This document shows, in pieces, positions 1 through 6,754 of a stretch of DNA of 64,000 nt (positions are counted from its first letter, which is position 1; every line of letters begins with the position of its first letter). The DNA is from Deltaproteobacteria bacterium. GTDB lineage: Bacteria > Desulfobacterota > Desulfuromonadia > Geobacterales > Pseudopelobacteraceae. The translations under genes and the position numbers were made by a program. The stretch spans positions 1-64,000 of the forward strand of contig JAJZRX010000005.1 of the NCBI GenBank assembly GCA_021850095.1. Reading direction: 5' to 3'. The notes under the pieces are model-generated. The model saw nothing but the letters and a program-made list of their open reading frames with translations. It had not been told where the DNA came from and ran no database searches.

Positions 1-43
1 TTACAATTGGGCGATTAAAGTTCATATTGCGGCACAACTCCTA

Positions 44-115
44 GCCCGCCCATTTATGGGCAGGGCCAGCCCCCCTGTGGGGGGCGAATTTAAAAGCCGC
101 GTCCTGTGGGCGCGG
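44..115. repeat. Three tandem palindromes upstream of the integrase
   Basis: Three hairpin-forming inverted repeats follow each other. The first (44-66) pairs GCCC and GCCCAT with ATGGGC and GGGC around a TT loop with one bulged A. The second (69-85) is a perfect 7-bp stem with a TGT loop. The third (97-115) is an 8-bp stem, one pair being G-T, also with a TGT loop. Units two and three share the core CCTGTGGG and are followed by CGAATT or CGGATT, while their outer stem bases differ but still pair. This is typical of REP-like palindromic units or a structured recombination site. They do not have the layout of a single integron attC site. The function is not known. Confidence 0.6.
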
Positions 116-184
116 ATTCTTTACTTTGATATGCATAGGCAGGACGAGGGTATTTCGATATCAACAAATGTGCCCCCGCGTTTC

Positions 185-1237
185 ATGGCGCTGACACCAG
201 ATCTATCACTGACGGCAACGGTTGCTCAGCGTAAGTCCCAATTTAACGATATTGGTTATCAGGAAAAATCAGACTCACCGGAATGGGATGCCGTGATGGA
301 AACGATGACCAATGAAATCAAAGTGCGGCATTATTCGCGCAAGACCTTGAAGACTTATGCCAACTGGACGCGGCAGTTTCAGCGATTTTTGAAGAACAAG
401 TCGCCGCAGGAATTGACCGGTGATGATGTAAAAGCGTACATGACCCACCTGGCGGTGAAATGCAAGGTGGCCTCCACCACTCAAAACCAGGCGTTTAATT
501 CGTTGCTTTTTTTCTATCGTCACGGTCTGAAGCGCGATTTTGGTGAGCTGCGCGATGTGCCGCGTGCCAAAAAGTCGCACTATATCCCCGTGGTGCTGTC
601 GCGTGCTGAAATAGATGCCATACTTGCCCATCTATCCTATCCCTTTGATCTGGTGGTGAAACTGTTGTTTGGCTGCGGATTGCGGCAATTTGAATGTTTA
701 CAATTGCGGGTGCGGGATTTCAATTTTGATACGGGAAAGCTTGTTATACACGGTAAAGGGAAAAAGGATCGGACCGTGCCGATTCCCGAGGCGCTTCTGC
801 CGGAGTTGAAGGCGCAGATCAGGGTGGTTGGCGAGTTGCACGACCGTGACTTGGCTGTGGGGTACGATGGAGTCTTTCTGGATGATGCAGTTGAAAAGAA
901 ATATCCCAAGGCGCCGAAGGAGTTTATGCACCAGTGGTTTTTCCCGCAGAAAAATCTGACACTTGTCCAGGAAAGCTGCCAGAGGCGGCGCTGGCATCTG
1001 CATGAGTCGGAATTGCAGGAAGCGCTCTACCCGGCTGTCCGCAAGGCCAAAATCCCCAAGAAAGTCACTTCACATACCTTCCGCCATTCCTTCGCCACCC
1101 ACCTGTTGCAGGCCGGTTACGACATCCGGGTGATTCAAACCCTGCTGGGTCATTCCAGTCTGAAAACGACCATGATTTATACCCATTGCGTGCCGGTTAT
1201 GACAATCAAAGAGCCGAGAAGTCCGCTGGATTTCTGA
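185..1237 (+). CDS. Integron-type tyrosine recombinase (IntI-like)
   Basis: Site-specific recombinase expected to cut and rejoin DNA through a tyrosine-3'-phosphate intermediate. An N-terminal SAM-like DNA-binding domain (HYSRKTLKTY) precedes the catalytic domain. From the ATG at 185 the catalytic residues are Arg167 (GCGLRQFE), His297 and Arg300 (HTFRHSF), His323 (LGHSS) and the nucleophile Tyr332 (MIYTH). The segment FLDDAVEKKYP to RRRWHLHES, between the lysine region and the HxxR box, is the additional domain that sets integron integrases apart from XerC/D. The C-terminus RSPLDF also resembles IntI. The frame stays open upstream to 56, but that part crosses the palindromes. The start at 185 gives 350 residues, the usual IntI size, but no good ribosome site supports it. 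No attC array is visible inside the window. Confidence 0.85.
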   Translation: MALTPDLSLTATVAQRKSQFNDIGYQEKSDSPEWDAVMETMTNEIKVRHYSRKTLKTYANWTRQFQRFLKNKSPQELTGDDVKAYMTHLAVKCKVASTTQNQAFNSLLFFYRHGLKRDFGELRDVPRAKKSHYIPVVLSRAEIDAILAHLSYPFDLVVKLLFGCGLRQFECLQLRVRDFNFDTGKLVIHGKGKKDRTVPIPEALLPELKAQIRVVGELHDRDLAVGYDGVFLDDAVEKKYPKAPKEFMHQWFFPQKNLTLVQESCQRRRWHLHESELQEALYPAVRKAKIPKKVTSHTFRHSFATHLLQAGYDIRVIQTLLGHSSLKTTMIYTHCVPVMTIKEPRSPLDF

Positions 1238-1356
1238 ATTCATCTTGCGCAGTCCGCTCCACACATAAGCAACCATCACACAAATTCATATCTGCCCAAT
1301 ATTTAAGGTTATTTCCCAGTTCTGATGTTCATCGTTACTGGCGCGCCAGATAAATT

Positions 1357-1389
1357 AAGGGGTTACGTAATATACGTAACCCCTTTTTT
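1357..1389 (+). terminator. Rho-independent terminator after the integrase
   Basis: A perfect 13-bp stem (AAGGGGTTACGTA with its complement) closed by a 3-base loop is followed directly by a run of T. It lies 120 bases downstream of the integrase stop codon and insulates the PilZ gene. Confidence 0.85.
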
Positions 1390-1552
1390 CTTTGGTATCA
1401 TTATTTTTATACGTTAAGTTCAGATAACGACCAGTTGGCAATCAATTCATATTTCTAGTTGAAGTACCGCAACTGTCGGTTTTTTTAACACAAGACTATG
1501 TGACTATTTACTGAAAACAGTATAACAACCATAAAACGTATACTTAACATGC

Positions 1553-1568
1553 CGGCATGAAATATGCT
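1553..1568 (+). promoter_or_regulatory. Putative sigma-54 (-24/-12) promoter of the PilZ gene
   Basis: CGGCATGAAATATGCT places GG at -24 and GC at -12 exactly 12 bases apart, as RpoN requires. The predicted transcript start is near 1579, leaving a leader of about 84 bases. Fourteen of its 16 bases match the candidate promoter at 32609-32624. The first T of the TGGCA consensus is C here. Confidence 0.5.
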
Positions 1569-1662
1569 TATCTCATGAAGTTCAGGTGTAACAGTTAAAT
1601 TATGTATGTAATTACCCATTGATGATTCACATACATCTTGATTAGCATAAGGGACTCTTGCA

Positions 1663-2016
1663 ATGGAGAAGAGATATTTCACTCGGGTGGATTTCAGGAA
1701 AGGTGCATCTTTGAAACAAGAAAACCACCTGTTTTCAGGCGACATCCAGAATATTTGCCTGCAAGGGCTTTTCGTAAAAACCAACCAGTCCGTTCCGCTT
1801 AACACCCCACTGCAAGTTACCGTTTACTGCTCTTCAGATTCTTACATTCAATTAAACACCAACGTGGTACGCTGCGAAGAAAATGGCATCGGCCTGCAGA
1901 TCAGTAAAATGGATGTCAACTCATTCGTGTTGTTAAGGAATCTGGTGGCAACGCAGTGCAATGACCATGGCCGTATCATGCGCGAAACCTACAAGGTCAC
2001 CAACTGTATTCACTAG
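1663..2016 (+). CDS. PilZ domain protein
   Basis: Single-domain PilZ protein of 117 residues, expected to bind cyclic di-GMP and act as an effector on motility, polysaccharide or pilus functions. Both hallmark motifs are visible: RxxxR near the start (Arg4 and Arg8 in RYFTR) and a D/NxSxxG-type motif at residues 30-35 (NICLQG), with Cys in place of Ser. The rest is a beta-barrel-like pattern. The upstream AAGGGA supports the ATG at 1663. The gene stands alone between two terminators with its own putative sigma-54 promoter, so it is probably monocistronic. Its partner process cannot be read from the neighbours. Confidence 0.8.
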   Translation: MEKRYFTRVDFRKGASLKQENHLFSGDIQNICLQGLFVKTNQSVPLNTPLQVTVYCSSDSYIQLNTNVVRCEENGIGLQISKMDVNSFVLLRNLVATQCNDHGRIMRETYKVTNCIH

Positions 2017-2078
2017 CGACACACTCCGCTACTACCCCACTTCTTCTCGGTAATATTCAAGCATAAAACGATATGGCA

Positions 2079-2118
2079 ATAAAAAAGGACTTAAGCAGAG
2101 CTTAAGTCCTTGATTATT
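2079..2118. terminator. Bidirectional terminator between PilZ gene and tRNA-Ala
   Basis: A 12-bp perfect stem (AAGGACTTAAGC with its complement) around AGA lies at 2085-2111. It is flanked by A6 on one side and TTATTTTT shortly after the other, so it can stop transcription from the PilZ gene (+) and from the tRNA gene (-). Confidence 0.85.
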
Positions 2119-2120
2119 TT

Positions 2121-2196
2121 TGGTGGAGCTGAACAGGATCGAACTGTCGACCTCTTGACTGCCAGTCAAGCGCTCTCCCAGCTGAGCTACAGCCCC
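2121..2196 (-). tRNA. tRNA-Ala (anticodon GGC)
   Basis: The reverse complement folds as a complete 76-base cloverleaf with encoded CCA. The acceptor stem GGGGCTG/CAGCTCC contains the G3-T70 pair, the identity element of alanine tRNA. The anticodon stem CTTGA/TCAAG presents GGC, reading GCC codons. The T loop GTTCGATCC is normal. A sigma-70-like promoter lies just upstream and a terminator just downstream, so this is a single-gene transcript. Confidence 0.95.
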
Positions 2197-2211
2197 ACAA
2201 AGTGAAACCTG

Positions 2212-2240
2212 TATTTACCAAACAAGATAACCATTGTCAA
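2212..2240 (-). promoter_or_regulatory. Sigma-70-type promoter of tRNA-Ala
   Basis: On the minus strand TTGACA (2240-2235) is separated by 17 bases from TAAATA (2217-2212). Transcription would start about 10 bases before the mature tRNA 5' end at 2196. Confidence 0.55.
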
Positions 2241-2264
2241 TGTTTTTTTTGAAATACAAATGTC

Positions 2265-2293
2265 TTGACATAAGATCAGGATAAATGTTAAAA
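2265..2293 (+). promoter_or_regulatory. Sigma-70-type promoter of rpsT
   Basis: TTGACA (2265-2270) lies 17 bases before TTAAAA (2288-2293), upstream of the rpsT ribosome-binding site. It diverges from the tRNA-Ala promoter. Confidence 0.5.
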
Positions 2294-2344
2294 AATCAGC
2301 TCAATTTTATTAATCAAGCAAACAGAAATAATTGGAGGTGTGGT

Positions 2345-2608
2345 TTGGCTCATCATAAGTCGGCAATCAAGAGGATCAAGCAGAATGCAAAGAGGAATGC
2401 ACGTAACCGTCATGTTTCCTCGACTCTGAAAACATATATCAAGCGCGTTCGTGAAGCAGTAGAAGCTAAAGACAAAGATGCAGCCGTGGCAGCACTCAAG
2501 GCCGCCATTCCGGTCATCGATGCGACCGCCTCCAAAGGGGTCATCCACAGTTCGAACGCATCCAGAAACGTTTCTCGCCTTACAAAGCTGGTTAACACAC
2601 TCGGCTAG
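2345..2608 (+). CDS. rpsT: Small ribosomal subunit protein bS20
   Basis: bS20 binds 16S rRNA early in 30S assembly. The 87-residue product starts [13 protein letters not shown] after the initiator and ends [10 protein letters not shown], the normal S20 length and highly basic. The frame is open upstream to an ATG at 2285, but the real start is almost certainly the TTG at 2345. That start has GGAGG six bases upstream and gives exactly the family N-terminus. A weak start codon on rpsT is known in other bacteria, where translation is autoregulated. The gene is monocistronic, closed by a strong terminator, and convergent with holA. Confidence 0.96.
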   Translation: MAHHKSAIKRIKQNAKRNARNRHVSSTLKTYIKRVREAVEAKDKDAAVAALKAAIPVIDATASKGVIHSSNASRNVSRLTKLVNTLG

Positions 2609-2627
2609 AAATCTTTTATATATTTAC

Positions 2628-2663
2628 AAAAAAAGGGGGCCGCATCTGCTGCCCCCTTTTTTT
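2628..2663. terminator. Bidirectional terminator between rpsT and holA
   Basis: A7GGGGGC and GCCCCCT7 pair around a ten-base loop. T runs lie on both strands, so this serves rpsT (+) and the leuS-lptE-holA transcript (-). Confidence 0.9.
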
Positions 2664-2710
2664 GTTGATCTTTCGGTTGTTTTCTTCCAATAAAACACAT
2701 AAAACAGCTT

Positions 2711-3715
2711 CTAACTTACTAAAAAAACTCTGCCGCAGATCCCCATTGCCAGCCCGTGCAACAGAGTATAGGGCTGCCCCCCTGATTTCGACTCGATATC
2801 ACAGCGATAAAACTCGTCAAAGATCCGTTTCAGCTCACTTCGTGTAAAGTTTTTCGCCTGTAGAACAATGTCCCCCAAAAAGAACGAATGGATATTGAGT
2901 TCCCTGCCAATATCGGCCTGTGTTTTTTTAAAATCCAGCAGTTCCCTGACACGCCACAATTGACGGAAATGGCGAGTCAGAGCGCCGATCAGCATCGGCG
3001 CTTCTTCACCATTCAAAAAAAGCGCATCGAGGCTCCGTATCGAATTGGAAACATCCCGCAATCCCAGGTACTTGGCAAGTTCAAATGCGGTAAAGGCCTT
3101 ACTGCTGCTGGCCATCGTACGCACGTCTTCAACAGATATGCGTTGCCTGGTCCCGGCGTAAACAGCCAGCTTTTCTATCTGCGACGAAAGCTCCTGCAGG
3201 TTGTTGCCGATCAGCACTGCCAATAACTCGGCTGCAGCTGATTCAATCGGCTTTCCCTGGGCGGTGGCTTCGCTTTGAATGAAACCGGACAGCTTATTAT
3301 CATACAAGCGTTTGTATTCGACCAGCTCACCCTGTTTTTTAAGCTCCAGGAAAAACTTCTTGCGCTGGTCGATCTTGCTCCCGGTCAGCAGGAGACAGGT
3401 ACTGGCAACCGGGTTTTTGATATAGGGCAACAGAACTTCCAGGGCATCAGCTTTGAGCAGTTCGGCCCGTTTGACAAGCACCGCCCGGCGATCCGCAAAC
3501 ATCGGCAGAGTCTGGGCTGCATCCAGAATATCCACACCTTTGGACTCATTACCGAAAAAAACATTAAAATTAAAGTCTTTCAGTGAATGATCAATGGCCC
3601 GTTCCAAGAGCATACGAACGGCCCGCTCCACGAGAAACGGCTCTTCACCATACAGATAGCAGACCGTGGGGATGCGCCCCTTTAGTATTGATGCTTCAAA
3701 TTCCTGGGGTGTCAT
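2711..3715 (-). CDS. holA: DNA polymerase III subunit delta
   Basis: The delta subunit of the clamp loader, which opens the beta sliding clamp. The 334-residue protein has the usual length and the family N-terminus YLYGEEPFLVERAVRML, followed by the AAA+-like core (AAQTLPMFADRRAVLVKRAE) and a helical C-terminal collar domain. As is normal for delta, it has no working ATPase motif. It is the last gene of leuS-lptE-holA and starts 2 bases after the lptE stop, so translation is probably coupled. The order lptE-holA is conserved across many Gram-negative bacteria. Confidence 0.95.
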   Translation of the reverse strand: MTPQEFEASILKGRIPTVCYLYGEEPFLVERAVRMLLERAIDHSLKDFNFNVFFGNESKGVDILDAAQTLPMFADRRAVLVKRAELLKADALEVLLPYIKNPVASTCLLLTGSKIDQRKKFFLELKKQGELVEYKRLYDNKLSGFIQSEATAQGKPIESAAAELLAVLIGNNLQELSSQIEKLAVYAGTRQRISVEDVRTMASSSKAFTAFELAKYLGLRDVSNSIRSLDALFLNGEEAPMLIGALTRHFRQLWRVRELLDFKKTQADIGRELNIHSFFLGDIVLQAKNFTRSELKRIFDEFYRCDIESKSGGQPYTLLHGLAMGICGRVFLVS

Positions 3716-3717
3716 GG

Positions 3718-4242
3718 TCAGTAGGATTGCTCCGTCGCGGAGATGAACTTTTGTGAGATGATCCGGGCTGCTGCATCGAGGGCGCGCTCCTCGGCATTGC
3801 GCTGCAAAGCCAGATTGGCATTGGCAGGATAAATACTGGAGCCTTGCAGCATCCCCTTCCAGATCGGCAGTGCTGTTCCTGATCGATACAGCTCCAACTC
3901 CACCTCCAGGGTCAGTTTGTATTCGCGCACCCGGTCAGCAGCTGTGTAGGATATGATCTTATTGGCATAAGATACGAGCCTGCCCTTCATGTAAAGATCG
4001 GCAGTCGCTTCGCTACCTGCGGCAACCAGTCCCCGCAAGGCATGACATTCGTCATATAATGCGCGGCGGATAACCGTCTGGGCAGTCGGGCTGACACTTT
4101 CGTTTCCGATGAACGGCACCCAGAGCGTTTGACCTGCGGCGAGCTGCTGCACGCTGGAGTTTGTCAGGCGGTAACCGCACCCGGACAGAATCAAAACCAG
4201 CGCCACAAGTAGCAGCACACGATAAGGTGATCGAGACCACAT
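3718..4242 (-). CDS. lptE: LPS-assembly lipoprotein LptE
   Basis: Outer-membrane lipoprotein that plugs the LptD barrel and helps insert lipopolysaccharide in the outer leaflet. The 174-residue product has a lipoprotein signal peptide with lipobox LSGC (acylated Cys22), then GYRLTNSS and a compact alpha/beta domain with the motif TLWVPFIGNESVSPTA, typical of the family. It starts 4 bases after the leuS stop codon and ends 2 bases before holA. Only LptE is seen here; LptD is not in the window. Confidence 0.9.
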   Translation of the reverse strand: MWSRSPYRVLLLVALVLILSGCGYRLTNSSVQQLAAGQTLWVPFIGNESVSPTAQTVIRRALYDECHALRGLVAAGSEATADLYMKGRLVSYANKIISYTAADRVREYKLTLEVELELYRSGTALPIWKGMLQGSSIYPANANLALQRNAEERALDAAARIISQKFISATEQSY

Positions 4243-4246
4243 CCCC

Positions 4247-6718
4247 CTACCCCACCACGATATTGATTAGCTTGCCCGGCACATAAATCACCTTGCGGAC
4301 AGTTTTGCCTTCGGTAAACAGAAGTACTTTTTCGTCAGCCAGGGCCAGCGCCTTGAGATCGTCCTCTGTGGTATCGGCAGCAACCGTAACCTTTGAACGC
4401 AACTTGCCGTTGACCTGGACAACCACCAGCACTTCTTCGTCAACCACCGCATTCCGGTCATATTCCGGCCAGGAGGTGGCGGACAAGGGGGTCGAATGTC
4501 CCATGCGGAGCCACAACTCCTCGGTAACATGCGGCACAAAGGGCGCCATCAGCAGAACCACACTTTCAAGAGCCTCCTTCATGATCGCGTCGGACTGGCT
4601 GGAGCCGCCTTCGTAGGCCTGCAGCGTATTGAGCAGTTCCATTACCGAGGCGATGGCGGTGTTGAAGTGAAAGCGTTCTTCAACATCTTCGGTGACCTTG
4701 CGGATAGTTTTATGAACTGCCCGGCGCAGATTCCGCTCATCGGTGGTCAAGGATGCGACTTCCACAGATCCGGCTTTTCTGATAGCATCCAGGTGCTCAT
4801 GAACCAGCTTCCAGATCCGGTTGATAAAGCGGAATGAGCCGTCCACCCCCTGGTCGTTCCAGTCCAGATCCTTCTCGGGAGGAGCGGCAAAAAGCGAAAA
4901 CAGGCGGGCCGTGTCGGCACCGTATTTGGTGATCAGGGCATCCGGATCAACCACGTTGCCCTTGGACTTGCTCATCTTGGCCCCGTCTTTGATCACCATC
5001 CCCTGGGTCAGCAGATTGATAAAAGGCTCATCGGCGGACGTGTGACCAAGATCGCGTAATACCTTGGTAAAAAAGCGGGCGTAGAGCAGATGCAGAACCG
5101 CATGCTCGATGCCGCCGATGTACTGGTCGACCGACATCCAGTGATCAACCCGCTGACGATCCAGTATGCCGTCCTGAAAATCCGGACAGCAGTATCTCAA
5201 GAAATACCAGGAAGACTGCACAAAAGTATCCATGGTGTCCGTTTCGCGACGGGCGGCTTTTCCGCACTGCGGGCAGGAGCAGTTGACAAAGGATTCCATC
5301 TGGGCCAGGGGGCTTCCCCCTTCGCCGGTAAAAACCACATCCTTCGGCAGGATAACCGGCAGATCCTTTATAGGAACCGGAACAACCCCGCAGCTATTAC
5401 AGTAGATTACCGGAATCGGGTTGCCCCAGTAGCGCTGGCGGGAAATACCCCAGTCGCGCAGGCGGAAGTTGACGGTCTTGGACCCGTGTCCTTCTGACTG
5501 CAGGAAGTCGGCGATGGCTTCTTTGGCAGCATCACTGGGCATACCGTCAAAACGTCCCGAATTGGCCATGATCCCGACATCGGTAAAAGCCTGATCCATT
5601 GTGGCCGGGTCAAGCACGGCTTCGGCCGGCTGGATAACTACCTTCAGTGGCAGGTCATATTTTCTGGCGAACTCGAAATCCCTTTGATCATGTGTCGGAA
5701 CGGCCATAACAGCACCGGTGCCGTAGTCCATCAGAACGAAGTTGGCCAGAAAGATCGGCATGCGGGCCCCGGTCAGGGGGTTGATACAGTAGGATCCGGT
5801 GAAGACGCCTTCTTTTTCAAAATCATCGGCAGTGCGCTTGATCCGGTCTGTCTTTTTGATTTTCTCGATAAAGGCCACCACGCCTTCGGCGCGATCGGGG
5901 GTAGCCAGTTCCAGCGCACGGGGATGCTCTGGCGCCAGGGACATGAAAGTTGCCCCGAAAACCGTGTCCTGACGTGTTGTGAAGACCCGGATCGAATCGG
6001 ACCTGTTTTCGATCGGAAAGTTGATTTCGCAGCCGAAACTTTTGCCGATCCAGTTGCGCTGCATGACCAGGACCCGTTCCGGCCAGCCCGGCAGTTTGAA
6101 GGTGTTTTCCAGCAGTTCTTCGGCATAATCGGTGATCCTGAAAAACCACTGATCCAGCTCTTTAAGGTTTACGTCGCTGTTGCAGCGCCAACAGCCGCCA
6201 TCTTCCACCTGTTCGTTGGCCAGCACCGTTTCGCATTTCGGGCACCAGTTGACGAAGGAGGTCTTTTTGTAGGCCAGTCCCCGGGTATACATTTCCAGGA
6301 AGATCTTCTGTTCCCAACGGTAGTATTCAAGATCGCAGGTCGCCAGCTCCCGCTCCCAATCATAGGACAACCCCATTTTCTTGAGCTGTTTGCGCATATA
6401 AGCGATATTCTCATGCGTCCAGACGGCCGGATGGCTCTTGTTCTGGATGGCGGCATTTTCTGCCGGCATGCCAAAAGCGTCCCAGCCCATGGGATGCAGC
6501 ACATTAAAACCCCGCATCCTCTTGAAGCGGCCGATGACGTCGCCGATGGAGTAATTTCTGACATGGCCCATGTGTATGCGGCCGGAAGGATAGGGAAACA
6601 TTTCCAGCAGGTAGTATTTCTGCTTTTCAGCACTTTCCAGGGCCTTGAAGGTTTTTTCGTTTTCCCACCTGGACTGCCATTTTTGTTCGACCTCACTCGG
6701 CGAGTACTTCTCTTCCAC
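4247..6718 (-). CDS. leuS: Leucyl-tRNA synthetase
   Basis: Charges tRNA-Leu with leucine and edits mischarged tRNA. The 823-residue class Ia enzyme has its HIGH motif as HMGH at residues 49-52 ([10 protein letters not shown]) and its KMSKS loop as [14 protein letters not shown] zinc-ribbon pair (CPKC and CWRC) and the inserted CP1 editing domain lie between them, and a C-terminal anticodon-binding region ends the protein. It is the first gene of the compact leuS-lptE-holA unit. Its start is only 36 bases after the stop of the cytochrome gene, with no obvious terminator between, so read-through from the cytochrome is possible. Confidence 0.97.
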   Translation of the reverse strand: MEEKYSPSEVEQKWQSRWENEKTFKALESAEKQKYYLLEMFPYPSGRIHMGHVRNYSIGDVIGRFKRMRGFNVLHPMGWDAFGMPAENAAIQNKSHPAVWTHENIAYMRKQLKKMGLSYDWERELATCDLEYYRWEQKIFLEMYTRGLAYKKTSFVNWCPKCETVLANEQVEDGGCWRCNSDVNLKELDQWFFRITDYAEELLENTFKLPGWPERVLVMQRNWIGKSFGCEINFPIENRSDSIRVFTTRQDTVFGATFMSLAPEHPRALELATPDRAEGVVAFIEKIKKTDRIKRTADDFEKEGVFTGSYCINPLTGARMPIFLANFVLMDYGTGAVMAVPTHDQRDFEFARKYDLPLKVVIQPAEAVLDPATMDQAFTDVGIMANSGRFDGMPSDAAKEAIADFLQSEGHGSKTVNFRLRDWGISRQRYWGNPIPVIYCNSCGVVPVPIKDLPVILPKDVVFTGEGGSPLAQMESFVNCSCPQCGKAARRETDTMDTFVQSSWYFLRYCCPDFQDGILDRQRVDHWMSVDQYIGGIEHAVLHLLYARFFTKVLRDLGHTSADEPFINLLTQGMVIKDGAKMSKSKGNVVDPDALITKYGADTARLFSLFAAPPEKDLDWNDQGVDGSFRFINRIWKLVHEHLDAIRKAGSVEVASLTTDERNLRRAVHKTIRKVTEDVEERFHFNTAIASVMELLNTLQAYEGGSSQSDAIMKEALESVVLLMAPFVPHVTEELWLRMGHSTPLSATSWPEYDRNAVVDEEVLVVVQVNGKLRSKVTVAADTTEDDLKALALADEKVLLFTEGKTVRKVIYVPGKLINIVVG

Positions 6719-6754
6719 GGTATATTCCTTTCGCTGCAGAGTAATTTAACGCTG

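Larger units (their letters stand above)
1238..1662. other. 425-bp intergenic region between integrase and PilZ gene
   Basis: AT-rich non-coding stretch. It holds a strong terminator hairpin (1357-1389) and a putative sigma-54 promoter (1553-1568), both listed separately. No convincing small gene, tRNA or attC site was seen. The only long frame on the minus strand is the antisense shadow of the PilZ gene. Confidence 0.6.

Noticed and set aside
1-184. Possible integron attC or attI site
   Set aside because: The hairpins are short and separate. I could not find paired R and L core boxes of the GTTRRRY type with a single long imperfect stem. The question stays open until upstream sequence is seen.
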